Shown here one piece after another: positions 34,329 to 43,058 of a stretch of DNA of 64,000 bases (position 1 is its first letter; every line of letters starts with the position of its first letter). The notes beneath the pieces were generated by a model. The model had not been told where the DNA came from. It worked only from the letters and a program-made list of their open reading frames with translations, and did no database searches. The DNA lies in NCBI GenBank assembly GCA_015069285.1, contig SVIX01000002.1:1-64000 (forward strand), read 5' to 3'. The position numbers and the translations under genes are program-made. The DNA comes from Clostridiales bacterium (lineage in GTDB: Bacteria > Bacillota > Clostridia > Christensenellales > Borkfalkiaceae).

Positions 34329-35361
34329 TCTTTTTCCCTCCCAACGTTTTAATTACTTTTACGATATTTAATTTTTGCGGGCATTTATTTACGCAACGAC
34401 CGCAACCGACGCACGAATACAAGCCATCGTTTTGCGAAGGATAATACACGAGTTTATGCATAAATCTTTGGCGGAAACGTTGCATTTGCGTCGTACGGCT
34501 ATTTCCGTGCGCCATAAGCGTAAAGTCGGAATACATACAAGAATCCCAACAACGGTATCTAAGCACGCCTTCATTCGTTTTGAAATCACGAATATCAAAA
34601 CATTGACAGGTAGGACAAACGAACGTACACGTACCGCAACCCAAACAAGCCTCGCTCATTTCTTCCCAAGCAGAGTCTTCAAACAATTCGTTCAGATTTT
34701 CAGGCTTAAATACGCTTAAATCCAAATTTGCGTACGGTAATTTTTGTAAAATTTCCGAGGTGGTTTGACGTTGCGCTCTCACTTCCGCGTCCCCGCCGTT
34801 TTCAAACAAATCGGCAACGAGCTTGGTAAGATTTTCGCCCTTTTCGGTGTTTGCTTGCCAATATAAGTACGATTCGTCAAGCCACGTCGTTACGTCGCCT
34901 TGAGGCGCGGTAGCGTCGATACCGAATACTCCGCAAAAACAACTTTCTTCCGGTTTAGAACAAGCAAGCGTTACAATAACGGAAGCATCTCTTCTTGCTT
35001 TATAATAAGTATCAATCGGTTCGGCAAGGAAGACCTTATCCAAAACGTCAATCGCTTTATAATCGCAAGCCTTTACGCCAAACAACACGAAAAGTTTTCC
35101 CTCTTCCGCGTAATCTCTACGCACGTCGATAACTTCAAGGTTTTTACCTTCCGTTTTAAATTTCATCATGTTTTCCGTTTGCGGGAAAAACATATTTTTA
35201 GGGGATTTTACCGTTTTAAGCGTTTCAAGCGAAACTTCTTTTCCCTCTTTCCAAACGGCGTAATTCACTTCTCCGGCTTTTTTAACGGGAATGAACAAAC
35301 CCATCGTTTGGTTGATTCTCGCGTAAAGCTCGTTTAATCTTTCTTTTGCTATCTTTAACAT
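34321..35361 (-). CDS. 4Fe-4S dicluster protein (FlxB / sulfhydrogenase beta-like)
   Basis: 346 residues. The N-terminal ~220 residues resemble the HydB/AsrA-type domain: FGVKACDYKAIDVLDKVF and CSKPEESCFCGVFG. Two ferredoxin motifs follow near the C-terminus, CLGCGTCTFVCPTCQCFD and CVGCGRCVNKCPQKLNI. It links the NADH-binding FlxA-like subunit to the Hdr part. Its start overlaps the stop of the upstream gene by one base (TAATG). Confidence 0.88.
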   Translation of the reverse strand: MLKIAKERLNELYARINQTMGLFIPVKKAGEVNYAVWKEGKEVSLETLKTVKSPKNMFFPQTENMMKFKTEGKNLEVIDVRRDYAEEGKLFVLFGVKACDYKAIDVLDKVFLAEPIDTYYKARRDASVIVTLACSKPEESCFCGVFGIDATAPQGDVTTWLDESYLYWQANTEKGENLTKLVADLFENGGDAEVRAQRQTTSEILQKLPYANLDLSVFKPENLNELFEDSAWEEMSEACLGCGTCTFVCPTCQCFDIRDFKTNEGVLRYRCWDSCMYSDFTLMAHGNSRTTQMQRFRQRFMHKLVYYPSQNDGLYSCVGCGRCVNKCPQKLNIVKVIKTLGGKKND

Positions 35362-36339
35362 TATTTTGCCTCCCCGTTAAACACGTCTTTAGGTTCAACG
35401 TCACCTTCGGTGTACGAAGTAAGCGGTGTTTTACCGTCCGACGTTTCCCCTGCTTGATATTCACCGTACATACCGTCAATATCCTTAATAAACTTTCTGT
35501 TGAGAAGGTGCAAAGGAATATTTTGCGGGCATACACGCGAACATTCACCGCAATCGGTACAACGACCCGCTACGTGGAATGCACGAATAATATGGAAGAG
35601 TTGTTCTTCAAATTTATCGTCGTTTGCTTTTGCCGAAATACTCGACGCAGGATTATCGAATACGCATTTTACGCACGAACACGCAGGACACACGTTACGG
35701 CAAGCGTTACAACGGATACACTTTGAAAGTTGTTCTCTCCAGAACGCAAATCTTTCTTCCTCCGTCATCGCCTCTAATTTTTCTACTTCTTCGAAACGGT
35801 TTACGTCTTTAATAGGACGTTCGTGTAAAATAATTTCTTCGTCTTTAACTTGATGCGTCTTATTACAGGTAGCGCATTTGGTCAATACGACGTCAGGCTT
35901 ATTTAACGTTATTTCACCGTCGATAGACGTGACTTTAACTTCTTTATCCACTACTTCTACGCCCGTCACGAAAGAAACGTTGTTTGCCTTTATTTTTTCA
36001 ATATCCAATTTAGCTAAACATTCAATTGCGATAACGTATACGTTTTCACGGTTGATACGGTGTTCTTTTACAAGTTGATTAAAGCTGTACGTATCGCACG
36101 GCTTTAAAAACACCGCGGTTTTTCCTTCTTTTTTGCTCATTTGAATTAAGTATTTAGAAAGATTTGCGCCACAGAAATAATCGTAAACGAAATCTTTGAG
36201 TTCTTCTACCGTTTCAAAGGACGCAGGAGAAGGGTCGAAACAAAAATCACCCTTTTTCCAGCCGATAACGCGCGCCACTTCACCGCTTTCCAATAACTGT
36301 TTTTGCGCGTTCAAGCATTTTCAATTCAACGTCTTTCAT
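35361..36339 (-). CDS. 4Fe-4S protein (FlxC-like) with an apparent frameshift near the 5' end
   Basis: The track calls 35361..36314 from a TTG with no ribosome site. A better start is ATG 36339, preceded by AAAGGAGG and one base after the MvhD stop. It reads MKDVELKMLERAK and then goes out of frame in a run of five A (36300-36304 on the plus strand as T). Removing one A gives MKDVELKMLERAKQLLESGE, a natural family N-terminus, and a 325-residue protein. The body has a single Cys-rich region, CATCNKTHQ, CIRCNACRNVCPACSCVKCVFD and CTDCGECSRVCPQNIPL. It is related to the FlxB-like neighbour. The frameshift may be a sequencing error, a real mutation, or be bypassed by starting at the TTG. Confidence 0.8.
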
Positions 36340-36340
36340 T

Positions 36341-36796
36341 TTATTCACCCTCCTTTACACGAAGGTCGGTAAGGCGTTTATTTTCGCCAAGCTCCGTAAT
36401 TTGTTTAACAAAATCGTTCATAACCGCCGAAAACTTTGCGCCTTCCGCCGCGGATACCCATTCCAAACGCGTACGTTCTTTTTCGATTCCCATATAATTA
36501 AGGAAACTAAACAACGTTGCCATTCTTCTTCTTGTATAATAATTACCTGTTACGTAATGGCAATCCCCGGGGTGGCAACCGCAAAGAATGACGCCGTCTG
36601 CCCCTTGTTGGAACGCTTTCAATACGAACGTGGGATTTACACGGCAAGAACAAGGAACTCTGATAATTTTTACGTTTGCCGGATAAGTTAAACGACTCGA
36701 CCCCGCAAGGTCAGCGCCCGCATACGAACACCAATTACAACAAAACGCCACGATATTGGGGGTAAATTCTTTCTTTTCCGTTTTTACTTCTTGCAT
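36341..36796 (-). CDS. MvhD/FlxD-type hydrogenase iron-sulfur subunit
   Basis: 151 residues. The [2Fe-2S] motifs are FCCNWCSYAGADLAG (~19-33), IRVPCSCRVNP and GCHPGDCHYVTGNY, typical of MvhD/FrhD-like delta subunits that feed electrons into HdrA. No hydrogenase large subunit is encoded here, so the electron donor is expected to be the FlxABC part. It overlaps the hdrA end by 13 nt. Confidence 0.92.
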   Translation of the reverse strand: MQEVKTEKKEFTPNIVAFCCNWCSYAGADLAGSSRLTYPANVKIIRVPCSCRVNPTFVLKAFQQGADGVILCGCHPGDCHYVTGNYYTRRRMATLFSFLNYMGIEKERTRLEWVSAAEGAKFSAVMNDFVKQITELGENKRLTDLRVKEGE

Positions 36797-38775
36797 ATCG
36801 TTTCCACCTCCGACATAATTTGCTTGGAGCTAAATCCCTTCAAGTCCATAGCGCCCGAAGGGCAGGTTACCGTACAAGCGCCACAACCTTGACATACGGC
36901 AGGATTGACGGACGCAACTCTGCGTATTTCCGTTTTGCCACCGCCAAGACGGAACTCTTTATCCACGTAGGTAATCGCGCCGTACGCGCATACGTTCGCG
37001 CATTGGCTACACCCGTTACACATATTTTCGTCGGGCGTCGCTACGCAAGGATTAGTCTTTAACTTATCTTTCACAAGCAATCCAATAACCTTTGCGGCGC
37101 ACGCAGAGGCTTGCGATACCGTTTCGGGAATATCTTTCGGTCCTTGGCATACGCCCGCAAGATACACGCCTGCCGTGGGGCTTTCCACGGGACGAAGTTT
37201 TGCGTGCGATTCCGTGAGGAAGTTGTTCGTATCGATACTTGCCGTCAAAAGCGTCGCTACCTTTCTTACCGAGGGTTCAGGTTCGATTGCCGTCGCCAAA
37301 ACGACCAAATCCGATTCAATGGTGATTTGTTCGTTGTCGATAAGATTCGAACCTTGCACCATCAACTTACCGTTTTCGTTATAAACTTTACCGACCATAC
37401 CTTTAATATAGTCTACGCCGTACTGCTCCACCGCGCGACGATAGAATTCGTCGTAATTTTTACCCGGCGTACGTACGTCAATATAAAATACGTGTACTTC
37501 GGTGTCAGGATATTTTTCACGGATAAGCATTGCGTGTTTCGCCGTATACATACAACAAATTTTAGAACAATAGGGTTTACCGCAACCGCTCGTATCACGC
37601 GAACCCACGCATTGAATAAAGGTAACTACTTTCGGGTGTTCCCCGTCGGAAGGACGGAGCAGAACGCCGTTCGTAGGACCTGCCGCGTTCATCAAACGCT
37701 CTAATTCCAAAGAAGTGATAACGTCTTTATTGTCTGCGTAACCGTACTCGTTAAAGTTATCAAGCGCGATAGGTTTAAAGCCCGTTGCAACGACGATCGC
37801 GCCGTATTGACGTTCAATAAACGTATCTTTTTGTTCGTAATCAATCGCGCCTACGCCACAGAATTTTTGACAAATTCCGCATTTGCCCGTTTTTAATTTA
37901 AGGCATTGTTCGGGGTCGATTACCGCTACGTTAGGAATAGCTTGCGCAAACGGAATGTAGATAGCAGGACGAGTATTTAAGCCCATATTAAAAGTATTTA
38001 AGCCTTTTTTCGAAGGGCATTTTTCCATACAAATTTTACAGCCCGTACATTTCGTTTCGTCTACGTATCTTGCCTTACGACGAATTTTTACGCTAAAATT
38101 CCCTACGAAGCCTTTAACGTCTTCCACTTCCGAATAGGACAAAATATCTATTTTCTCGTGTTGCGCGCAATCAACCATTTTAGGCGTCAAAATACACGCG
38201 GAACAATCGAGCGTAGGGAAAGTTTTATCGATTTGCGCCATTCTACCGCCAATCGTTGCGTTTTTCTCTACGATATCCACTTCAAAGCCTGCGTCCGCAA
38301 TATCAAGCGCGGCTTGAATACCCGCAATACCACCACCGATAACCAACGCGCGTTTTACTACGGGGCTTTCGCCTGCCATAAGCGGAGCGTTAAGTTTTAC
38401 TTTTGCAATCGCGGTACGAACAAGGATAATCGCCTTTTCCGTTGCTTCTTCCATATCTTTATGTATCCACGAACAATGCTCACGGATATTTGCAATTTCT
38501 ACAAGATAAGGATTTAAACCTGCCGCTTCCGCAGCTTTACGGAAAGTCGCTTCGTGCATTCTCGGCGAACAAGCGCCAACTACGATGCCCGTTAAATTGT
38601 GTTCTTTAATCGCCTGCTTAATAAGCTGTTGCCCGTTTTCCGAACACATATATTGATAATTTGCGGAGAATACGACGCCCGGTTCGTCTTTGATGACTTC
38701 CGCGACCCTCTCCACGTCTACCGTTGCAGCGATATTGCTTCCGCACCAACAAATAAAAACACCTATTCTTTGCAT
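36784..38775 (-). CDS. Heterodisulfide reductase subunit A-like flavoprotein
   Basis: 663 residues, full HdrA size. The N-terminal domain has GVFICWCGSNIAATVDV and GACSPRMHEATFR. The FAD domain starts with RALVIGGGIAGIQAALDIA (~142) and LDCSACILTPKMV. Four cluster motifs are seen: CTGCKICMEKCPSKKG and KCGICQKFCGVGAI in an insertion, and CNGCSQCANVCAYG and CQGCGACTVTCPSG at the C-terminus. HdrA is the subunit where flavin-based electron bifurcation occurs in methanogen Hdr complexes. It would split NADH electrons between ferredoxin and HdrB or FrdB here, or run in reverse. Confidence 0.93.
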   Translation of the reverse strand: MQRIGVFICWCGSNIAATVDVERVAEVIKDEPGVVFSANYQYMCSENGQQLIKQAIKEHNLTGIVVGACSPRMHEATFRKAAEAAGLNPYLVEIANIREHCSWIHKDMEEATEKAIILVRTAIAKVKLNAPLMAGESPVVKRALVIGGGIAGIQAALDIADAGFEVDIVEKNATIGGRMAQIDKTFPTLDCSACILTPKMVDCAQHEKIDILSYSEVEDVKGFVGNFSVKIRRKARYVDETKCTGCKICMEKCPSKKGLNTFNMGLNTRPAIYIPFAQAIPNVAVIDPEQCLKLKTGKCGICQKFCGVGAIDYEQKDTFIERQYGAIVVATGFKPIALDNFNEYGYADNKDVITSLELERLMNAAGPTNGVLLRPSDGEHPKVVTFIQCVGSRDTSGCGKPYCSKICCMYTAKHAMLIREKYPDTEVHVFYIDVRTPGKNYDEFYRRAVEQYGVDYIKGMVGKVYNENGKLMVQGSNLIDNEQITIESDLVVLATAIEPEPSVRKVATLLTASIDTNNFLTESHAKLRPVESPTAGVYLAGVCQGPKDIPETVSQASACAAKVIGLLVKDKLKTNPCVATPDENMCNGCSQCANVCAYGAITYVDKEFRLGGGKTEIRRVASVNPAVCQGCGACTVTCPSGAMDLKGFSSKQIMSEVETICKK

Positions 38776-38807
38776 TTTATTTACTCTCTTTTCTATTTAT
38801 TTTTCTA

Positions 38808-39194
38808 TTATTTATTGTACTTTCTGTACGCGCTTACCAAAAGCTGTTGAGGAATCAGCTCGTCGACTATCGGCGGAATTTCCTCGGCTTTTATACCGTT
38901 TTTGCCTTGCATACGGATTACCGTATCTCGTACCGCTTCCACGACTGCCGCAGGCGCTACGCCACGGGGACAACGCTCTACGCAAGCCATACAAGAAAGA
39001 CAGTTCCAAATTGCCTTACATTCCAACAGCTCGTCAATCTTACCTTTGCCAAGCATCGTTACGAATTGATGCGGTTTTATATCCATATCCTTAAACGCCG
39101 GACAACGCCCGGAACATTTACCGCATTTCATACATTTTCTAACGTCCGTACCGCTGATGCGTTTGATGTTTTCAATACGTTCTTCTTTCGTCAC
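38808..39194 (-). CDS. Heterodisulfide reductase subunit C-like ferredoxin
   Basis: 128 residues. Two [4Fe-4S] motifs, CMKCGKCSGRCPAF (~18-31) and CLSCMACVERCPRGV (~65-79), in an alpha-helical ferredoxin fold. It carries electrons between HdrA and HdrB. The start overlaps the hdrB end by 4 nt (ATGA). No fusion to HdrB is present. Confidence 0.92.
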   Translation of the reverse strand: MTKEERIENIKRISGTDVRKCMKCGKCSGRCPAFKDMDIKPHQFVTMLGKGKIDELLECKAIWNCLSCMACVERCPRGVAPAAVVEAVRDTVIRMQGKNGIKAEEIPPIVDELIPQQLLVSAYRKYNK

Positions 39195-39970
39195 TTTTGC
39201 ACCCCCAACGCTTCCGCGAGAAGTTCGGTAAAATACTTGACGGGCAAGATATTATCACCGTTTACTTGTAAATTATATAAGCAAAGCGGACAAGCGGTAA
39301 TTACTTCTTCCGCACCCTTTTCTTTTGCGCTCGTCAAAACCTTACGGCTTTTTTGTTTGGGCAGTTCGCTGTTTTTGAGCGATACGTACGCACCGCAACA
39401 CTCGTTTCTAAACGGGTATGTAACGGGCGTACCGCCGATTGCGCGGATAAAATCTTCGATAATCGTAGGATTTTCGGGATTATCAAACGCTAAAACAGAG
39501 GAAGGACGCAACAAAAGGCAACCGTAATACGCCCCGACTTTCCTGTTGATAGGGTTTACCACCGCTTTTTTAATATTGTCAAAACCTACGAGATTTTTTA
39601 ACATTTCCAAATAATGTAAAACTTCCGTTTCACCTTTATACGGTTCGTCAAGTTTTAAATAATTGTTCGCGCGGAACTGAATATCCGCATTATTTTTCAT
39701 ATCGTCGTTCGTGCGTTTAATTACGTTATGGCAAGCGGAGCAAAGGGTTAAAAGCTTTCCTCCGTTTTTCTTGGCGTAATCAAGCGCGCGCACCGCCGAA
39801 AGCTTCGTCGCGATTTCGTCCGTACCCATAGGATATACGCCACCGCAACATTGCCAATTTTCCACTTCTTCCATATCTACGCCGAGGGCTTTCGCGCAAA
39901 GACGAGCCGTTTCGTCAAGCTCTTTTGCTTTTGTCCTCAACGTACAACCGGGATAGTAACTGATTTTCAT
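39191..39970 (-). CDS. Heterodisulfide reductase subunit B-like protein (two CCG domains)
   Basis: 259 residues. Two complete CCG (Cys-rich) domains are visible: the first with YYPGC, WQCCGGVYPMG and LCSACHN; the second with YYGCLLLRP, NECCGAYVSL and ACPLCLYN. In methanogen HdrB these cysteines hold two noncubane [4Fe-4S] clusters that cleave a disulfide. As both are intact the subunit should be active on a disulfide, a DsrC-like protein or another two-electron acceptor. It follows fumC by 34 nt. Confidence 0.92.
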   Translation of the reverse strand: MKISYYPGCTLRTKAKELDETARLCAKALGVDMEEVENWQCCGGVYPMGTDEIATKLSAVRALDYAKKNGGKLLTLCSACHNVIKRTNDDMKNNADIQFRANNYLKLDEPYKGETEVLHYLEMLKNLVGFDNIKKAVVNPINRKVGAYYGCLLLRPSSVLAFDNPENPTIIEDFIRAIGGTPVTYPFRNECCGAYVSLKNSELPKQKSRKVLTSAKEKGAEEVITACPLCLYNLQVNGDNILPVKYFTELLAEALGVQK

Positions 39971-40004
39971 ATTTCTACGCTACCTTCTACTCTAATAATT
40001 TTAC

Positions 40005-41381
40005 TCATTTCTGAGGATACGCCATTTCTTCCGGGCGGAATACTTCATCAAATTTTTCCGCGGTCAAGAAACCAAGCGCAACGCAAGCTTCCTTCAAGGA
40101 AATGTTCTCTTTGTAAGCTTTCTTTGCCGTTTTCGCCGCGTTCTCATAACCGATATAAGGATTGAGCGCCGTTACCAACATTAACGAATTGTAAAGGTTA
40201 TGGTGCATTTTTTCCTTATTTGCTTTTATGCCCGTCACGCAGTTCTTCTCAAACGAAGTGATACCGTCTGCAAGCAAACGAACGGATTGCAAGAAATTGT
40301 AAATAATCACGGGCATAAATACGTTTAATTCAAAATTCCCTTGCGACGCGCCGACGCCTACAGCGACGTCGTTTGCCATAACTTGCACGGCAACCATCGT
40401 CATCGATTCGCATTGAGTCGGATTTACCTTCCCCGGCATAATCGAAGACCCCGGTTCGTTTTCGGGAATAAAAATCTCTCCAAGCCCGTCACGCGGTCCG
40501 CTGGCAAGCCAACGAACGTCGTTTGCAATTTTCATCAAGTTGCAAGCAAGTGCTTTAAGCGCGCCGTGCGCAAATACGAGTTCGTCTTTCGCTGTAAGCG
40601 CGTGATATTTATTTTCAGCGGTTACGAACTTCTTACCCGTAAGCTCGCTTACTTGTAACGCAACTTCCTCCGCGAAACCTTTCGGCGCGTTCAATCCCGT
40701 ACCAACTGCCGTACCGCCAAGGGCAAGCTCTTTTAACCCGTCGAGCGCAAGCATAAGTTGTGCCTTCGTCTTTTCCACCATATTGCGCCAACCGCTAATT
40801 TCTTGAGAAAAGGCAATGGGAACAGCGTCTTGTAAATGCGTTCTTCCGCTTTTTACAATCCCTTCGTTTTCCGCTTCCAAACGCTGAAGGGTTGCAATCA
40901 ACGTATCCATCGCGGGGAATAAATTGTCCTCAATGGCAACCACCGCCGCAATATGCATTGCTGTGGGGAAAGTATCGTTTGAACTTTGGCTCTTATTGAT
41001 ATCGTCGTTTGGATGCAACAATTTTTGCCCAACGATTTCGTTTCCGCGATTCGCAATAACTTCGTTTGCGTTCATATTCGATTGCGTACCGCTACCCGTT
41101 TGCCATACGACGAGCGGGAAATGACCGTTAAGTTCTCCCGAAATCACTTCGTCGCAAGCGGAACAAATAGCGTTTTTCTTTTCTTCGGATAACTTTCCAA
41201 GTTTCCAATTCGCAAGCGCCGCGGCTTTTTTTAATACACCAAACGCGCGCGTAATTTCACGGGGCATAATTTCGTCGCCAATACGGAAATTTTGATAACT
41301 TCTTTGCGTTTGCGCCGCCCAATATCTGTCTGCAGGAACTTGCATTTCTCCCATCGTGTCTTTTTCTATACGGTAATTCAT
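40005..41381 (-). CDS. fumC: Class II fumarate hydratase
   Basis: ATG 41381 with GGAG eight bases upstream is preferred to the track GTG (41390); it gives 458 residues, normal for FumC. Motifs: [19 protein letters not shown] (~95-113), [24 protein letters not shown] (catalytic His), and the signature [15 protein letters not shown] (~315-329). It interconverts malate and fumarate without an Fe-S cluster. It is placed between malate dehydrogenase and the Hdr genes, supplying fumarate for FrdA. Aspartase is a relative, but the overall pattern and context favour fumarase. Confidence 0.92.
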   Translation of the reverse strand: MNYRIEKDTMGEMQVPADRYWAAQTQRSYQNFRIGDEIMPREITRAFGVLKKAAALANWKLGKLSEEKKNAICSACDEVISGELNGHFPLVVWQTGSGTQSNMNANEVIANRGNEIVGQKLLHPNDDINKSQSSNDTFPTAMHIAAVVAIEDNLFPAMDTLIATLQRLEAENEGIVKSGRTHLQDAVPIAFSQEISGWRNMVEKTKAQLMLALDGLKELALGGTAVGTGLNAPKGFAEEVALQVSELTGKKFVTAENKYHALTAKDELVFAHGALKALACNLMKIANDVRWLASGPRDGLGEIFIPENEPGSSIMPGKVNPTQCESMTMVAVQVMANDVAVGVGASQGNFELNVFMPVIIYNFLQSVRLLADGITSFEKNCVTGIKANKEKMHHNLYNSLMLVTALNPYIGYENAAKTAKKAYKENISLKEACVALGFLTAEKFDEVFRPEEMAYPQK

Positions 41382-41395
41382 TTTATTCACTCCGA

Positions 41396-42346
41396 TTAAA
41401 TTTCAATTTGCGCGATAACGCCCTTCAATACGTTTGCGCTGTGTTGCATTTTTTCAAGTTCTTCGCTGGAAAGCTTGGGGGTAAGGGTCGTAATAACACC
41501 TTCGTTTCCAATAGCGCAAAGCGTGGAAAGCGCCACGTCGGAAATGCCGTATTCGCCGTCTAAAACCGTCGAAACGGGCAAAATCGTACAAGCCGAAGAA
41601 TAAATCGCGTTCACGATTTTCGTTACGCAAGCCGCGATTCCGTAGAAGGTCGCGCCTTTTCCTGCGATAATTTGACCGCCCGATTTCTTCACGTATTCTT
41701 CCACTTCTTCACGGGAATAGGGCGCTACGGTAAGCGCGTCTTTTTCCGTAAGCGTATTTTCGTATTCAGCAAGAGGGATACCCGAGATATCCGCCGTGGA
41801 CCAAGCCACGAACGAGGAATCACCGTGTTCCCCTAAAACGTACGCGTGTACTTGTTGTTGATTTACAGAATAAAGTTCGGACAAACGAGTTCTCAAACGA
41901 ATACTGTCAAGCGTCGTACCCGTCCCGATAACGCGGTTTTTAGGCACACCCGTTATCTTGCAGAACACGTAGGTAAGAATATCTACGGGATTCGCCACGA
42001 ACAAGTAAAGGGAATTAGGGCAATATTTTACGATTTGCGGAGCAATGCTCTTTAAAATATTTACGTTGATTTGTGTTAAATCAATACGCGATTGACCGGG
42101 TTTTCTACCCACCCCCGACGTCACGATAACGATATCCGACCCAACGGCGTCTTCGTACGTACCAAAATAAATTTTTGCAGGGGAAAGATACGGGGTAGCT
42201 TGTCTTATATCCATAGCCTCCCCTTTCGCTTTTGCCTCGTTGACGTCAATCAATACGATTTCCGCTACCGAACCGGTTGCAACCAAAGTGTAGGCAACGG
42301 TTGCGCCAACCGAACCTGCACCGATGATAGTAACTTTGTTGTTCAT
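41396..42346 (-). CDS. LDH-like malate dehydrogenase (Arg at specificity position)
   Basis: 316 residues. The NAD fold starts [11 protein letters not shown] (9-19), with Asp34 favouring NADH. The overall sequence looks like L-lactate dehydrogenase ([36 protein letters not shown]). Catalytic His174, Asp147 and Arg150 are present, as is mobile-loop Arg87. In the loop the residue matching LDH Gln102 is Arg81 ([11 protein letters not shown]). In Bacillus LDH, changing Gln102 to Arg converts lactate to malate specificity. With fumC next door, malate/oxaloacetate is the likely pair. It is the first gene of the long operon. Confidence 0.8.
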   Translation of the reverse strand: MNNKVTIIGAGSVGATVAYTLVATGSVAEIVLIDVNEAKAKGEAMDIRQATPYLSPAKIYFGTYEDAVGSDIVIVTSGVGRKPGQSRIDLTQINVNILKSIAPQIVKYCPNSLYLFVANPVDILTYVFCKITGVPKNRVIGTGTTLDSIRLRTRLSELYSVNQQQVHAYVLGEHGDSSFVAWSTADISGIPLAEYENTLTEKDALTVAPYSREEVEEYVKKSGGQIIAGKGATFYGIAACVTKIVNAIYSSACTILPVSTVLDGEYGISDVALSTLCAIGNEGVITTLTPKLSSEELEKMQHSANVLKGVIAQIEI

Positions 42347-42376
42347 AGTTTTTTCTCCGTTTTATTTGATTATTAT

Positions 42377-42425
42377 TTGAGTATAATCAAGAAAAAGAAT
42401 ATACTTTCCCCATCTTTATACTCAA
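42377..42425 (-). promoter_or_regulatory. 10-bp inverted repeat in the leader of the mdh-fum-hdr-flx-frd operon
   Basis: TTGAGTATAA and TTATACTCAA are separated by 29 nt. The promoter-proximal arm begins about 3 nt after the predicted start site. It could be an operator at +3 or a 5' leader hairpin. Confidence 0.5.
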
Positions 42426-42434
42426 TGCCTTACT

Positions 42435-42463
42435 ATTATACCACAAAATTCGACGAATAACAA
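42435..42463 (-). promoter_or_regulatory. Promoter of the mdh-fum-hdr-flx-frd operon
   Basis: TTGTTA, 17 bases, TATAAT on the minus strand. Predicted leader is about 80 nt. No other convincing promoter was seen in the operon, where most genes overlap or lie within 35 nt. Confidence 0.7.
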
Positions 42464-42524
42464 ATACTTGACAACTACTTAGCGGAATTTTTAATCGTTA
42501 AATCGATAAATTTTTATCTTTTGC

Positions 42525-42562
42525 AAAAAAAAGAAAAACACCCGTGCAAAATACACGAGTGT
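42525..42562 (-). terminator. Terminator after the DUF308-like membrane gene
   Basis: On the minus strand ACACTCGTG pairs with CACGGGTGT, 7-nt loop, followed by TTTTTCTTTTTTTT. It isolates the mdh promoter from upstream transcription. Confidence 0.8.
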
Positions 42563-42578
42563 AAAATTGACGTTTATT

Positions 42579-43058
42579 TTAATCTTCCGTAACGGCAGTA
42601 GCTAAAACGAGTCCACCTTCAATAATCGTTAAAATTCCGCTCAGGATAAAGACCCATTCTATCGTATTCCCTTGGTTAAAGAGGAATAACAATCCGATTA
42701 TAAAGCATAACACGGGAACGGCGTATTGACAAATCGTTTGCCAAAGAGTAGCGCAACGAACGCGGGTTTTAATTTTTTCGTACAGCAACAAGATACCGAC
42801 GACGAGCAATATTGCCCCTAAAACGTATAATACCGCTTTAATAATCGTCCAACCGCATAAAATAATTACGATTCCCACTACGGCTTTCACAACCGCAGGC
42901 GGTATTAGACGGTTAAATAAATCGATTACGGCAAAGGCAATTAATCCTAACCCAAGCACCGTCATCAAAATACTTATAAATCTTCCGCGAAGCGTTATTA
43001 GTAATACACCGAGCGTAATTGTAAATAGCGCCGAAATAATTTTTTCTGTTTTTTTCAT
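42579..43058 (-). CDS. DUF308/HdeD-like small membrane protein
   Basis: 159 residues, almost all hydrophobic, with about six predicted helices arranged as pairs ending in short polar turns (LGLGLIAFAVIDLFNRL, VVGILLLYEKIKTR, SGILTIIEGGLVLA). The repeat of a Gly-rich helix ending in an acidic residue fits the DUF308 family of HdeD. Function in Firmicutes is unknown; HdeD in enterobacteria is linked to acid stress. It is monocistronic with its own terminator. Confidence 0.65.
   Translation of the reverse strand: MKKTEKIISALFTITLGVLLITLRGRFISILMTVLGLGLIAFAVIDLFNRLIPPAVVKAVVGIVIILCGWTIIKAVLYVLGAILLVVGILLLYEKIKTRVRCATLWQTICQYAVPVLCFIIGLLFLFNQGNTIEWVFILSGILTIIEGGLVLATAVTED

Noticed and set aside
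36296-36339. Programmed frameshift in the FlxC-like gene
   Set aside because: The run is only five A, too short for usual transcriptional slippage, and no stimulatory structure or Shine-Dalgarno-like element was noted. A base error or mutation is simpler.
36341-36796. Part of a hydrogenase (because of the MvhD name)
   Set aside because: No NiFe or FeFe hydrogenase catalytic subunit is in the operon; the FlxA-like NADH subunit is the evident electron entry.
37111-37704. 197-aa plus-strand ORF
   Set aside because: Antisense shadow of hdrA with low-complexity Arg/Phe composition.
41396-42346. Annotation as L-lactate dehydrogenase
   Set aside because: Arg replaces the Gln102-equivalent and fumarase is adjacent, so malate is the better substrate. 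Not excluded without assay.
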